Below, in pieces: positions 37,574 through 46,550 of a stretch of 64,000 nucleotides of DNA. Every line of letters starts with the position of its first letter. The first letter of the stretch is position 1. Below the pieces are notes generated by a model. The model worked only from the letters and a program-made list of their open reading frames with translations, did not search any database and was not told the DNA's origin. Position numbers and translations under genes: made by a program. The DNA is from Gemmatimonas sp. (GTDB lineage Bacteria; Gemmatimonadota; Gemmatimonadetes; Gemmatimonadales; Gemmatimonadaceae): positions 680,652 to 744,651 of the forward strand of contig NZ_JAPZSK010000006.1 in the NCBI RefSeq assembly GCF_027531815.1, read 5' to 3'.

Positions 37574-37930
37574 TCACTGCGCCGGCTCCAGCGCACCGAT
37601 CGCCGCGGCCCGCGGCAGCTCGGCGGGCGGCACGGTGTACTGCAGGCGCAGGATGGCGAAGCGCCCGTGGCGCCACGACGGCGTGTCGGCGTAGCGCCAG
37701 ATCGCGTCGCCCTCGGCGGGCAGGCGGAGGCCGTCCAGGTCGCGGTGGGCGCAGAGCGGCGTGGTCCAGCGCTCGCCGTCGTCCGGCAGCGAATGGCGGT
37801 CGTTGTTGGCGAAGTCGACGAGGTCGTCGCTCGCGTCGAAGAACAGCGTGGTGAGCGGCGGGCAGCCGATGGCGAGCATGAGCATCAGGACGGCTCCTGG
37901 GCGGCGGATTGGGGTGGGGCGCTGCGGCAC
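37574..37930 (-). CDS. Small exported protein coupled to the nitroreductase
   Basis: A 118-aa protein with a short hydrophobic N-terminus (AVLMLMLAIGCPPL), which may be a lipobox-like cleavage site (AIGC). The rest is polar: FANNDRHSLPDDGERW and AIWRYADTPSWRHGRFAILRLQYTVPPAE. I recognise no family. It ends just before the Acg-type gene and is probably co-transcribed and coupled with it. Confidence 0.5.
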   Translation of the reverse strand: MPQRPTPIRRPGAVLMLMLAIGCPPLTTLFFDASDDLVDFANNDRHSLPDDGERWTTPLCAHRDLDGLRLPAEGDAIWRYADTPSWRHGRFAILRLQYTVPPAELPRAAAIGALEPAQ

Positions 37931-38347
37931 CCCGCCATTCTACAGGCCGGCCTTCGGGCGTCGCATCGGGGGGGGCCGGGCAGGAGGACAGGGGGTCCCC
38001 CTACCGCACCCTCCTCGCCGAGCTTCTGGTGGCGCCGTTCGGCGGGGCGACGTACGGCTGGAGAGGGCGAGGCGGGGGCGACCTGAGTCATGCGACGACG
38101 AGCAGACTGACGGCGCCGGTTGCCGACATCGGATGGCCCGCCGCCTGTGTCCTCGCTGCGGCAGGTGGTGTTTCATCGAGGCGACAGCGGCGTTCTGTCG
38201 AAGAAGCGGGGTCCGGCGGTATGCCGCCATGCGCAGAAAACTCGGCAAGATTTTCCAGTCGGTGACAGGCACGATGCTTGCTCGTAGTGCGCTGCTGGTT
38301 GCAAGGCCAGCCGCCGATCACTGAACACCCCTCCTCCGGAGTTCACC
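37931..38347. other. Intergenic gap before PEP-CTERM gene
   Basis: A 417-bp gap. I see no convincing gene. The last 40 bp hold the leader of the next gene, with a CTCCGGAG ribosome-site region just before its ATG. Confidence 0.4.
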
Positions 38348-39007
38348 ATGAACCGTATCGCCGCCGCCGTTGGCGCCGCCCTGCTTCTCGTAAGCCAGGT
38401 CGCGCAGGGGCAGAATCTCATCAGGAACGGGTCGTTCGAACTCGGCACCTTCGGTCCCGTCATCGCCGATCACTTTGTCGATCTCAACCCTGGGGACACG
38501 AAGCTGTCCGACTGGACGATCGATTTCGGCACGGTCAACTGGCATCGGTCGGAGTCGTTCAACGTGAATCCCGCCCAGGACGGCCGGTACATGATCGACT
38601 TCGTGAACAACGTGAGCTACTCGCGGCCGTTCGGGGGCATTTCCCAGAGTTTCGCGACGACCCCGGGCCAGATGTACCGGCTTGGCTTCTGGCTCGCCGG
38701 CCCGGGCGGCTTCACGCCGGATCCGCGCGTGGTGGAGGTCGATGTAACCGGTGGGCTGTGGGTACCCTTCTCCACACCGGCCTCGGACAGAAACGGCGTG
38801 AAGTGGGAGTTCAAGCAGTACGACTTCACGGCGACCGCGGCCAGCACCACGCTGGCCTTCCGGGCGCCAACGAACAGCACGGGCTACTGGGGGCCGTTCG
38901 TTGACAACGTGAGCGTGTCGGTGGTCCCCGAGCCCTCCGCCTTCGCCCTCTTCGGCGCCGGCCTGCTGGGCCTCGGCGTCGTGGCGCGCCGCCGCCGCCC
39001 GCGCTGA
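38348..39007 (+). CDS. PEP-CTERM protein with DUF642-like domain
   Basis: A 219-aa secreted protein. A signal peptide ending near VAQGQ is followed by NLIRNGSFELGTFGPV and ATTPGQMYRLGFWLAG, a jelly-roll 'choice-of-anchor' domain. The C-terminus VPEPSAFALFGAGLLGLGVVARRRRPR is a canonical PEP-CTERM tripartite signal, removed by an exosortase. It is therefore predicted to be sorted to the cell surface or exopolymer matrix. No exosortase is in the window. Confidence 0.88.
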   Translation: MNRIAAAVGAALLLVSQVAQGQNLIRNGSFELGTFGPVIADHFVDLNPGDTKLSDWTIDFGTVNWHRSESFNVNPAQDGRYMIDFVNNVSYSRPFGGISQSFATTPGQMYRLGFWLAGPGGFTPDPRVVEVDVTGGLWVPFSTPASDRNGVKWEFKQYDFTATAASTTLAFRAPTNSTGYWGPFVDNVSVSVVPEPSAFALFGAGLLGLGVVARRRRPR

Positions 39008-39064
39008 CCGCGTCGGAGATTGGTCGGGCGACCGTCGCGTCGCCTCTTCGCTCGCCCGGTACTG

Positions 39065-39309
39065 CGCGCGGAATCCCGTCGCGCTGGAACGGCTGACGTA
39101 CGACCGCAGCGCGAAGGCGGTGACGTACCGGTCCGACTAGTCCGAGGGCCCGACGGCGGGCACCGAGCCCGACGCCCCGATGCCCCCGTGCGTCTGGCCC
39201 GCCCGACGCCCCGCCACCAACGCGGGGGACGGTTGGCGTGCGCGGTCGGGCTGGCGAGGCAGGGGCTGGGGCCGATGCTCAGCCCACTGCGATAGAATCT
39301 CCTATCCCG
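39065..39309 (+). mobile_element. IS91-type element relic with 3' terminus
   Basis: A fragment of the transposase C-terminal region is readable: NPVALERLTYDRSAKAVTYR, then SD, TAG and EGPTAGTEP. The relic ends in the shared 3' end GAGGCAGGGGCTGGGG...CCTATCCCG (39255 to 39309), which recurs at 49400 to 49455. The rest of the element has been lost. Confidence 0.7.
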
Positions 39310-39722
39310 ATTGCCGCTTGCACCGTGGCCGCCTTCGAGCGCGGTTCGCATGCCCTGCCGTTGGGATACGTGTCGATGTATTTCACCAGCTGCGGCGGTG
39401 TCGCGTTGCGCTCGCCGCGCTCTGTCGTGCCACGAACGGTGAAGTTGGTGGCGATCAGTCCGGGGAACCGTATGGTCCTCGTACGGCACGGTGGCCCACC
39501 ATCGCCGCGATAGGTGTACGACACGGGCGGCGACGGCGAGAACACCGGCACTCCGATCTCAACCGTGAACGGACCGACGGGTACCGCCGAGAGTTCGACG
39601 GTGAGCCCGGTGAGGTCGCCTGCCAGGGGACAGGTGAGGTCGTCCGAACCGCACCCTGCGGTGAGCGCGAGCAGTACCACGAGTGCCGCACGATAACTTC
39701 GGATCGTTGGTGGTGTGCGCAT
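39279..39722 (-). CDS. Lipoprotein, C-terminus overwritten by IS91 end
   Basis: A 147-aa lipoprotein starting at ATG 39722 with a lipobox in ALTAGC. The mature part (GLTVELSAVPVGPFTVEIG, PGLIATNFTVRG) is beta-rich and of unknown family. Its last residues (GDSIAVG) and stop are encoded by the IS91-type 3' terminus, so the original C-terminus is gone. It may no longer be functional. Confidence 0.55.
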   Translation of the reverse strand: MRTPPTIRSYRAALVVLLALTAGCGSDDLTCPLAGDLTGLTVELSAVPVGPFTVEIGVPVFSPSPPVSYTYRGDGGPPCRTRTIRFPGLIATNFTVRGTTERGERNATPPQLVKYIDTYPNGRACEPRSKAATVQAAIGIGDSIAVG

Positions 39723-39789
39723 GTGCATTGGATTCATCAGATGGACCGTGAAAGATTTCGGAACGTGATCGGCTGAGGTGCGGTGGCGC

Positions 39790-40959
39790 TCAGTTAGTGG
39801 AGACAACACCGATCACCTCACCGGTGGTGGCGTGCATGGTGACCTGTAGTTCCCGCCGCATCATCCAAGGTTGGACGCACAAGTAATTGACCTGCCAGAG
39901 GGGAGTCCGCTCCCTCTGGATGAGCTTCATGACGAAATCCCGCAGCGGCGGCGTGTCGGTCGTACGCCATGCCACGTACATCGGCTCGGTAATGCGAGCC
40001 ACGGCGTCGCTGTCCATCCAGTGTTCGGTAATCGCGTCAACCGCGCTCGGAGAATTGTACGCGTCATCAACGCGAATCAGCTGCGCCGACTCGACATGGA
40101 GTGAAATGTCGAGGCGTTGCTCACGCGATGCTGAACGGAACAGAAACCACCACCCGCCATTGAGCGTGCTTCTCCCGTCCGCACCAATCCATGGCCCTTG
40201 CGTCGGCCGTTCGTCGAGTGCGAAGTCGAGCACGCCGCCCGTGAGGACGATCATCTTTGCGTCTGATGCCCACGCGCGTACTGTCGGTTCCAGTACGGCG
40301 AAGGCGTCCCGGGCGGTCAGCGCCTTACCGGGGAGCTCCACCGTTGCGCGTGATCTGACCGGTTTGGGCGTGCGCACCACCGGCTCCGCTGGTGGCGGAC
40401 TGCCGAGCACGAGCACGCCCGTGCTGTCCGCCATGTCGTCCAGTCGATCGGCAATCGTGGTGGGTCCAAGCCACTCAACATTCCCCAGCTGCATCACCTC
40501 GGCGAAACGCTTCCCCGCCGCACGACCAGCGTCCCCCTTCCGCTTGGCCGGATAGAGCGCAGGGGCGAGCGCATCGGCCGACGTGCCTTCCGGCAGGAGC
40601 GCTTCGAGCCATTGTGGGTCGTGCTCGCTGTCGTCAATGCGCAGCGAGCGGCTCAGGAACCGGCAGGTGTACACCGAGACCAGTTCGCCCTCGCTCCAGA
40701 TCAGCACCGCCCAGTACACATCCTCGGCGAAGTGATACTCCAGCACCGGCGCGCCCACCATGAGCGAGAGCCGAGCGCCGATATCGCCATCCGGGTTGTT
40801 CTCCGGCGCGTACGTCTCGAAGGGGACGAAGGCATGCCAGCTGTCCGAGAGCGGCAGTAACGCGCCGGTGAGCGTGCTGGCGCGCAAGGCGTCGTGGAGC
40901 GCGTCGTCTGGAAGCCATGGAGTGCGGCGGAAGTGCAGACTTTCGCTGAATTCGCTCAT
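39790..40959 (-). CDS. Uncharacterised cytoplasmic protein
   Basis: A 389-aa protein without signal peptide or membrane helices, starting at ATG 40959. The N-terminal half (RTPWLPDDALHDALR, YHFAEDVYWAVLIWSEGELV) looks like a small-ligand or immunity-type fold. The C-terminal part has a PepSY-like strand (RRELQVTMHATTGEVIGVV). I recognise no family. It is preceded by a divergent broken hydrolase and followed by the IS91-damaged lipoprotein. Confidence 0.5.
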   Translation of the reverse strand: MSEFSESLHFRRTPWLPDDALHDALRASTLTGALLPLSDSWHAFVPFETYAPENNPDGDIGARLSLMVGAPVLEYHFAEDVYWAVLIWSEGELVSVYTCRFLSRSLRIDDSEHDPQWLEALLPEGTSADALAPALYPAKRKGDAGRAAGKRFAEVMQLGNVEWLGPTTIADRLDDMADSTGVLVLGSPPPAEPVVRTPKPVRSRATVELPGKALTARDAFAVLEPTVRAWASDAKMIVLTGGVLDFALDERPTQGPWIGADGRSTLNGGWWFLFRSASREQRLDISLHVESAQLIRVDDAYNSPSAVDAITEHWMDSDAVARITEPMYVAWRTTDTPPLRDFVMKLIQRERTPLWQVNYLCVQPWMMRRELQVTMHATTGEVIGVVSTN

Positions 40960-41103
40960 TGTGGTTCTCGCCGGAAGTCTCTCATTGATTACCGCTGTGT
41001 CGTACGTGTCTTGCCTGAAAACATTACAGGGAACGCGTGCGGTCACAATCCTGAGGACCAGTGCGCCATGGCACCCAAGTGCATCCGGACCCACATTCCG
41101 GAC

Positions 41104-41533
41104 ATGCGCAATCGCCCACTTGCCCTCCTGTTCGTCCTACTCGCCGTTGCTGGCGCGCCCCTGGTATCGGCTCAATCTGCCAACTCACTCCGCGCGCGCA
41201 TCGAATCGCCGCGCATCGTTGGCGTTCCCGGTGCCGCCGGGCTCACGCTCGACGATCTGCTCGCGCGTGCCAACACGCCCGGTATCAGCGCGGCGGTCAT
41301 CCACAACTTCGCAGCGCACTGGTCCCGTGGGCACGGCGTGGCCGATGCCGCCACGGGCCGCCGAGTGGATGCGCGCACGCGCTTTCAGGCGGCCTCGATC
41401 AGCACGCCGGTGACGGCACTTGCGGTGATGCGACTGGTGCGGGACGGCGAACTTGCGCTCGATGACGACATCAACCGCACGCTCCGGTCGTGGCATGTCC
41501 CCGATTCGGAGTTCACGCGCACGCAGAAGGTCA
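41104..41533 (+). pseudogene. Serine hydrolase fragment with lost catalytic Lys
   Basis: A class C beta-lactamase-fold N-terminus with a signal peptide (ALLFVLLAVAGAPLVSAQS). The catalytic motif normally reads SISK; here it is SIST (RFQAASISTPVTALAVMRLV), AAG having become ACG. After SWHVPDSEFTRTQKVT the gene is cut by an IS91 fragment. Both changes would abolish activity. Confidence 0.8.
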
Positions 41534-41700
41534 CGTGGCGAATCCCGTCGCGCTGGAGCAGCAGACGTATGGCCGGACCGTGAAGGCGGTGACGTATCGC
41601 TCCGACACGTCGGTGGGGCCAACGGCGGGGACCGAGACCGCCGACCCGCTCGAGTTCCTGGCCCGGGTGCTCGTGCACCTTCCGGACCAGGGGCATTTCA
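41533..41700 (+). mobile_element. IS91-type transposase fragment
   Basis: A readable piece of the transposase: NPVALEQQTYGRTVKAVTYR, then TAGTETADPLEFLARVLVHLPDQGHF (in segments). It is sandwiched between the broken hydrolase and an orphan C-terminal fragment, with neither end of the element present. Confidence 0.7.
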
Positions 41701-41956
41701 CGACAACCGCTTTACCTCGCGCCAGGTGCAGGGGGACAGCGGCGAGTTGCGCTTCCTGCCGCGCGATGTGCGACTGACGCTCGAGATCAGCGTGCACGAG
41801 TCGCGCGAACGCGCCCTGCTCGCCGGCGAGCTCTCGACGCTGGAGGCGGCCGGGCCCCGGGCGCACGAGGAGGCCGAGATCACCGATGCGCGGCTCCGCC
41901 GACCGACCATCGAGACCCGCCTCGCTGCGATGCGGGCCGGACTGATCGACCGCTAG
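41700..41956 (+). pseudogene. Orphan C-terminal protein fragment
   Basis: About 85 codons in one frame, SGELRFLPRDVRLTLEISVH then ESRERALLAGELSTLEAA, ending in AMRAGLIDR-stop. This looks like a charged helical C-terminus of a larger protein whose N-terminal part was removed by the IS91 insertion. I recognise no family. Confidence 0.4.
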
Positions 41957-43041
41957 CGCCGCAACGTCGCCAGGGCCGCTGAGATGAGCGGCTGCAGCGC
42001 CTGCTCGAGCCGCACGCTGGCAACCGACGCCGGCTCCCCGGCCACGATCTGCTCGTCCATGGCGATCATCGCGTAGTACCCTTCGTCAAAGCTGATCCAC
42101 GGCGTGGAGCCGAAGCCGCCCGGGCTACTCAGCACCATGCTGGAGGCGCAGCGCGAGCTCCATGTGGCGTCGTCGCACTCCCGCCAGAAGCCGAGGCCGT
42201 ACCGCCAGTCGAGTCGCAGGACCTGGAGCGGGGTGACGGTCGACAGGAACGTGGCCGCCGCCGTGCGCTCCCGACGATACGCCTCGAGATCCCGCACCAG
42301 TTCGCCGCGCAGCAGGCGCCGCAGGAAGGTCTCCATGTCGTTCACCGTCGAGACCGCCCCCGCGGCGACGCGCGGGTTCCGTTGGCTGGGCAGTGAGAAC
42401 TGTGTGGTGGTCAGCCCGATGCGTGGGGCGACCTCGGTGGCGAAGAAGGTGCGCCAGTCCTGGCCCGTCGCCCGCTCGACCATCGCGCCGGCGATCTGCA
42501 GGTGGGCATCACCGTAGAAGTAGGCGCTGCCCGGCTCGGTGCTGGCGCCACGCTGGTAGAAAGACTGTGCGCACTGCTGGACGGTGGTCATCGGGTCCTG
42601 CAGGCAGCCCGCATCGTCTGGCGGGTAGTTGAACCCCGACGTGAAGGCGAGCAGCGACTCGAGCGTGACGCGGGCGCGCAGGTCGCTCGCGTCCTGCGTC
42701 CAGAAGGGGAGGTACCGCTGCGGCCGATCCGCCAGCGACATCCGCCCCTGCTCCGTCAACGCGTAGATGCCGTATCCACTCAGCCACTTGCTGACCGAGG
42801 CGATCCGGAGCGGCGACTGCGTGGAGAGCGTGCCGCGCTCGATCGTCAGCAGCCGGCCGCTGCGATCGCCGACGATGACGACCAGGTTGGCGACCGGGAC
42901 GCTGCTCACGCGGGCGCGTACGGCAGCCCACGGGTCGGCCGTCGGGGGCGGTGGCGTCGGGGCGGAGGTCGCTGGCGGTGCGGTCGAGGCGCCGTCGGCG
43001 CAGGCGGCCAGCAGGGCCACAAGGGGCAGGAGACGGGACAT
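41953..43041 (-). CDS. Serine hydrolase lipoprotein, class C beta-lactamase fold
   Basis: A 362-aa lipoprotein (LVALLAAC lipobox) with a Pro-rich spacer. Catalytic motifs: SVSK in RIASVSKWLSGYGIYAL, YGD in AYFYGDAHLQIAG, and SSPGGFGSTPW near the C-terminus in place of the usual HxG/KTG. It probably hydrolyses a peptide or ester in the periplasm. ATG 43050 is an alternative start. It is a separate family member from the hydrolase at 24398. Confidence 0.8.
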   Translation of the reverse strand: MSRLLPLVALLAACADGASTAPPATSAPTPPPPTADPWAAVRARVSSVPVANLVVIVGDRSGRLLTIERGTLSTQSPLRIASVSKWLSGYGIYALTEQGRMSLADRPQRYLPFWTQDASDLRARVTLESLLAFTSGFNYPPDDAGCLQDPMTTVQQCAQSFYQRGASTEPGSAYFYGDAHLQIAGAMVERATGQDWRTFFATEVAPRIGLTTTQFSLPSQRNPRVAAGAVSTVNDMETFLRRLLRGELVRDLEAYRRERTAAATFLSTVTPLQVLRLDWRYGLGFWRECDDATWSSRCASSMVLSSPGGFGSTPWISFDEGYYAMIAMDEQIVAGEPASVASVRLEQALQPLISAALATLRR

Positions 43042-43170
43042 GGGATGCATGCCCGTACGACGGGTGCCGCCGGGGCGACGTTAAAGGCGTGGGTGGACGC
43101 GGTGAAGCGCCAGCGTCTGAATGACGATGGGCCGCGCGAGGAGCGCGCCCCGAGCATGGTGATTCGACGC

Positions 43171-43198
43171 GGCGCGCGACTACCCGTAGTCGCGCGCC
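43171..43198. repeat. Perfect 13-bp inverted repeat over a gene end
   Basis: GGCGCGCGACTAC and GTAGTCGCGCGCC pair perfectly with only 2 bases between. The repeat covers the stop of the small membrane protein and may end its transcript, though no T-run is seen. Confidence 0.6.
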
Positions 43199-43338
43199 TT
43201 CTTGCGTCCGTACCAGAGGCCCACGCCGGTACCGACGCCGCTCAGGATCACGGCCGTCATGAGCCCCACCTGGTCGCCGATATACCAGCCGATCGTGCTG
43301 CCGACGAAGGCGCCGATGAAGCCGAAGAGCTTGCTCAC
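43180..43338 (-). CDS. Small two-helix membrane protein
   Basis: A 52-aa protein: VSKLFGFIGAFVGSTIGWYI, then GDQVGLMTAVILSGVGTGVG and LWYGRKKARDYG. It has two hydrophobic helices around a Gly-Asp turn. The GTG start overlaps the TetR-gene stop, so it is coupled to it. A close paralogue at 49521 has a nonsense mutation at the matching Trp. Confidence 0.6.
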   Translation of the reverse strand: MSKLFGFIGAFVGSTIGWYIGDQVGLMTAVILSGVGTGVGLWYGRKKARDYG

Positions 43339-43931
43339 GCCTTGCGCGATCGTGCGTGCGCGCGATCCGCGGCGGTGGCGGCGAGGCCGGCGAGCAGGAC
43401 GTCCATGAGGTGATCGTAGCTCTCGTCGACCTTGAGCGGCAGGCCGAAGCCGCCGCTGAGTTCGAGCTGAACGAAGCCGTGCAGCGAGGCGCGGATGACG
43501 CGAATGGCGTGGATCGCGCGGTCGCGTCCCAGGGCATGCTCGCGAAGGGCGGCCACCAGCGTGTCCACGACGCGGGTCGCGGCAGCCACGTGCTCGGCGT
43601 CGTCGGGCCGCGGCGCGACCTGCGACGCCGCGTACAGGCCCGGATGGGCGCGGCCCCACGCGCGGTATGCCCGCGCCGCTGCGCGTAGGGCGTCGTCCCC
43701 GGAGCGACCACCGATGGCCTCGGCCAGCGTGTCGTGCAGCTCCGCGCAGGCGCGCACGCTGAGCGCGCGTCGCAGGGCATCCAGGCCGTCGACGTGATTG
43801 TAGAGCGACGGCAGCCGCACCCCGAGCTCGGCGGCCACGCTGGCGAGGGTCAGCGTGGCGTAGCCATCGTGGTCGGCGAGGACGGCCGCCGCCTCGATGA
43901 CGCGGGCGGGGGACAGGCCGGATCGGGCCAT
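43335..43931 (-). CDS. TetR/AcrR-family regulator (WHG type)
   Basis: A 198-aa regulator. An N-terminal helix-turn-helix (VIEAAAVLADHDGYATLTLA, then LPSLYNHVDGLDALRRAL) precedes a helical ligand-binding domain with WGRAHPGLYAASQ, typical of the WHG subgroup. ATG 43931 has TTGGAG 9 bp upstream. It is divergent from a metallo-hydrolase lipoprotein gene, with an imperfect palindrome between them that could be its operator. Confidence 0.85.
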   Translation of the reverse strand: MARSGLSPARVIEAAAVLADHDGYATLTLASVAAELGVRLPSLYNHVDGLDALRRALSVRACAELHDTLAEAIGGRSGDDALRAAARAYRAWGRAHPGLYAASQVAPRPDDAEHVAAATRVVDTLVAALREHALGRDRAIHAIRVIRASLHGFVQLELSGGFGLPLKVDESYDHLMDVLLAGLAATAADRAHARSRKA

Positions 43932-43947
43932 GGGCTTGTGCTCCAAC

Positions 43948-43962
43948 ACTAATAGTCTTAGT
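43948..43962. promoter_or_regulatory. Likely TetR operator
   Basis: ACTAATAGTCTTAGT is an imperfect palindrome with matching ACTAA and TTAGT arms in the 66-bp divergent gap. It overlaps the likely promoter region of both the tetR-type gene and the metallo-hydrolase gene, so binding would repress both. Confidence 0.5.
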
Positions 43963-43997
43963 TATTGCGCTAACCAGGATAGCTCACGGAGCCCCCC

Positions 43998-44927
43998 ATG
44001 TCCATCCCGACCCCTCGCATCCGCAGCCTCCTCCTCGCCACCACCGCCCTCGCAGCCTGCTCCACCTACCGGCCGCCCGTCACGCCGTTTCGCGCTCCCG
44101 CCTCGGTGCCGGCCGACTCGTGGGACTCGATCCTGGCCCACCCGCAGCCGATCACCGTCACCACCTGGGTGACCGGCGAGGTGAAGGTCGACCGCAGCCT
44201 GCTCCTCGACCGCTCGCAGCCCGCCGCCGCGACGACCCCCGACGACAAGGTCTGGGTGCCGGTGCTGGCCCACCGCATCGTGCACGCGACGCGCGGCGTC
44301 TACCTCGTGGACACGGGCCTCGACTCCACCTTCGCGCAGCGCGGGCGCGGCAACATCGGCGGGCTCGCGGTGCTGGCGGCCCCCTTCATGACGATCGCAC
44401 GCCAGGAGGTCGGCGCCGATCCGGCGTCGCGGCTGCGTGCCGCGCATGACGTGTTGCGCGGCGTCTTCTTCACCCACCTGCACCTGGACCACACGGCCGG
44501 CGTGCCGGGGCTGCCGCACGACGTGCCGTACGTGGCAGGGAGGGGGTCGCTCGACGACGCCTACGAGAGCGGCATGATGGCGCACATCGATCACCTGCGC
44601 GGCGTGTCGCAGCTCGAGGAGATCGACTTCAGCGCCGCGCGCGAACTCGCGCCGCTTGGCAAAGCCGTGGATCTCCTGGGCGACGGCTCGCTCTGGGCCA
44701 TCCATACGCCGGGGCATTCGCGCGGCCACGTGTCGTACCTCGTGAACGCCACGTCGGGCCCCGTACTGCTCATCGGCGATGCGAGCCACACGCGCTGGGG
44801 CTTCGAGCACGGCGTCGCGCCGGGCAAGGTCACCGATGCCGCCGCCTCGCGCGCGTCACTCGAGCGGATCGCGGCGTTCGCTCGCGCCTATCCGCGCGTG
44901 AAGCTCGTCTTCGGACACGACCCGTAG
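43998..44927 (+). CDS. Metallo-beta-lactamase-fold hydrolase, AHL-lactonase-like lipoprotein
   Basis: A 309-aa lipoprotein (LAAC lipobox). The MBL metal sites are intact: HLHLDHTAG, then HTPGHSRGHVS, GDASHT and FGHD. This HxHxDH architecture with a secreted form resembles N-acyl-homoserine lactonases and related lactonases. The TetR-type regulator next to it suggests induction by the substrate, but no quorum-sensing genes are nearby. Confidence 0.82.
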   Translation: MSIPTPRIRSLLLATTALAACSTYRPPVTPFRAPASVPADSWDSILAHPQPITVTTWVTGEVKVDRSLLLDRSQPAAATTPDDKVWVPVLAHRIVHATRGVYLVDTGLDSTFAQRGRGNIGGLAVLAAPFMTIARQEVGADPASRLRAAHDVLRGVFFTHLHLDHTAGVPGLPHDVPYVAGRGSLDDAYESGMMAHIDHLRGVSQLEEIDFSAARELAPLGKAVDLLGDGSLWAIHTPGHSRGHVSYLVNATSGPVLLIGDASHTRWGFEHGVAPGKVTDAAASRASLERIAAFARAYPRVKLVFGHDP

Positions 44928-45043
44928 CACGGAGCAGGCGATCGGGTGCGGGGTGTGTCAATGTCCGACGCGTTGGCCCACGGCGCGCGAGAGAAACCCT
45001 TTCGACGCAACCGGCATCCAAGGACCTGGAGTTACCAGCCTGT

Positions 45044-46081
45044 CTACGGGCAGCGTGCCGACACCAAATCGGCCTGAAACGATTGTCTCACGCCCGGCGC
45101 AATGGTGACGGCTTCGGTAGTTCCAACGCGACGAACGGTCAGTTCAATCGCATGCTCGCCGGTGTTCAGTGCGGTCCGCAAATGCATACCGTACCCACGA
45201 CGTTTTTCATTGGGCGACGGCCACGCCGTGTCAAAGGTCTTCCTCTCTCCGAGGGTCAGGCGCAGATCTTCAGCGCCAAGTGAACCCTCGGGGACGCCGA
45301 AGGGAGCCAGGGCGTGATCGGCCCGCTGGTAGCGGACGTTACAGAAGTAGATTTCGACGAAATCAACATTGACGGTATACATGGGCGAAACGCCAAACCG
45401 ACCATTCCGGAGCTGCAGAGTAACGGTTTTCCGTCCGTTTGGCCCGGTGATGGGGTGCACAACACCAGCAAGTTGATTTCCCTGGGTGACCGTAGCGCGT
45501 CGCCACTCACCGAATGGGAGATCGTCTTGTCTGGTGCGGAACTCCCTTGCCAGTCCGGTAACACCGAGCGTACGCACGCCGCTGGTGGTGGTGGTGAAGA
45601 ACGTGAGATTGCGGCTCACTGCGACCGGAGTACCAGTGTGTTGCAGCGTCCCATCGATGCCTGAGGAGTCGAGGAGCCCGGGTACCGTGCGACGGGTGGC
45701 TCCTGGGCAACGGACCATCCAATTGGGCGCGAGGTCGACCGTGATCTGGCGTCGCGTCGGCACTGCGGCGTGCGTGACCGATGCGCCGTACATGACATTC
45801 GAAGATAAAACTGCCTCGATGGAGATCAGCAGATCCCCAAGCTCCGGCGCATCGGGAAACTGTGCGGATCCTGAGGGATCAGTGGCGGCGATGCCATAGG
45901 CTTGCAGGTCACGCGGAGTGCCAACACACACCCGATAGGCATTTGCCGGTACGGGTCGCCCGTGTATCTGCGCGGTGATGACCAGCGGGCCGCGCTCTAC
46001 GACCGGACGTCTGGGCGCCACTTGTGCGGGAAGTGCCGCCACACTTGGCAACAAAAGCAACGCGGTGCTCAGGATCCGCAT
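45044..46081 (-). CDS. Secreted protein of unknown function
   Basis: A 345-aa protein with a signal peptide (RILSTALLLLPSVAALPAQ). The mature part is beta-rich (GPLVITAQIHGRPVPANAY, FGVSPMYTVNVDFVEIYF), with an N-terminal region like a carboxypeptidase-regulatory repeat and scattered Cys. I recognise no family. ATG 46081 is preferred; ATG 46099 is an alternative start. An IS481-type relic lies just upstream of it. Confidence 0.55.
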   Translation of the reverse strand: MRILSTALLLLPSVAALPAQVAPRRPVVERGPLVITAQIHGRPVPANAYRVCVGTPRDLQAYGIAATDPSGSAQFPDAPELGDLLISIEAVLSSNVMYGASVTHAAVPTRRQITVDLAPNWMVRCPGATRRTVPGLLDSSGIDGTLQHTGTPVAVSRNLTFFTTTTSGVRTLGVTGLAREFRTRQDDLPFGEWRRATVTQGNQLAGVVHPITGPNGRKTVTLQLRNGRFGVSPMYTVNVDFVEIYFCNVRYQRADHALAPFGVPEGSLGAEDLRLTLGERKTFDTAWPSPNEKRRGYGMHLRTALNTGEHAIELTVRRVGTTEAVTIAPGVRQSFQADLVSARCP

Positions 46082-46164
46082 GAGAGCCCTCACGTGCATT
46101 GCAGGAAAACTCAGGACCTCAGAATTCATCGCCTCATCTCATCAACCATCACCGGCATCGTGAG

Positions 46165-46493
46165 CCCAAGTTTCGCCGCCTTCCGCCACGAGTACAACGA
46201 CGAGCGACCGCATGAAGCCTTGGGGCAGACGCCCCCCCAGCTCGCACTACGCCGTGTCGCCGCGCCCGTACCCGTCGCGCCTGCCGGTTCCAGAGGCCCC
46301 CGGACACTACCTCGTCAAAACGGTCACGACCGCCGGCACCTTTCCTTTCGGCAAGCGCCTCGTATACATCGCGAACGCGTTGACGAACCAACGGATTGGA
46401 CTGGAAGAAACAGATGATGGATGCTGGTCTGTGCACTTCCACCGCGTCTTACTGGCGACCTTCGACGAACGCGACTACATCATCCAGAGTTGA
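46165..46493 (+). mobile_element. IS481-type transposase C-terminal relic
   Basis: One frame reads FRHEYNDERPHEALGQTPPQ, as in the integrase-core end of IS481/IS3 transposases. A frameshift near 46240 leads to GHYLVKTVTTAGTFPFGKRL and IGLEETDDGCWSVHFHRVLL, the usual C-terminal extension. The catalytic core is missing. Confidence 0.65.
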
Positions 46494-46550
46494 TTCCCGT
46501 GCAAATGATGTTGCCGGACTAAAGTGTCAATCATGTCCCCGGCTGCTCAG

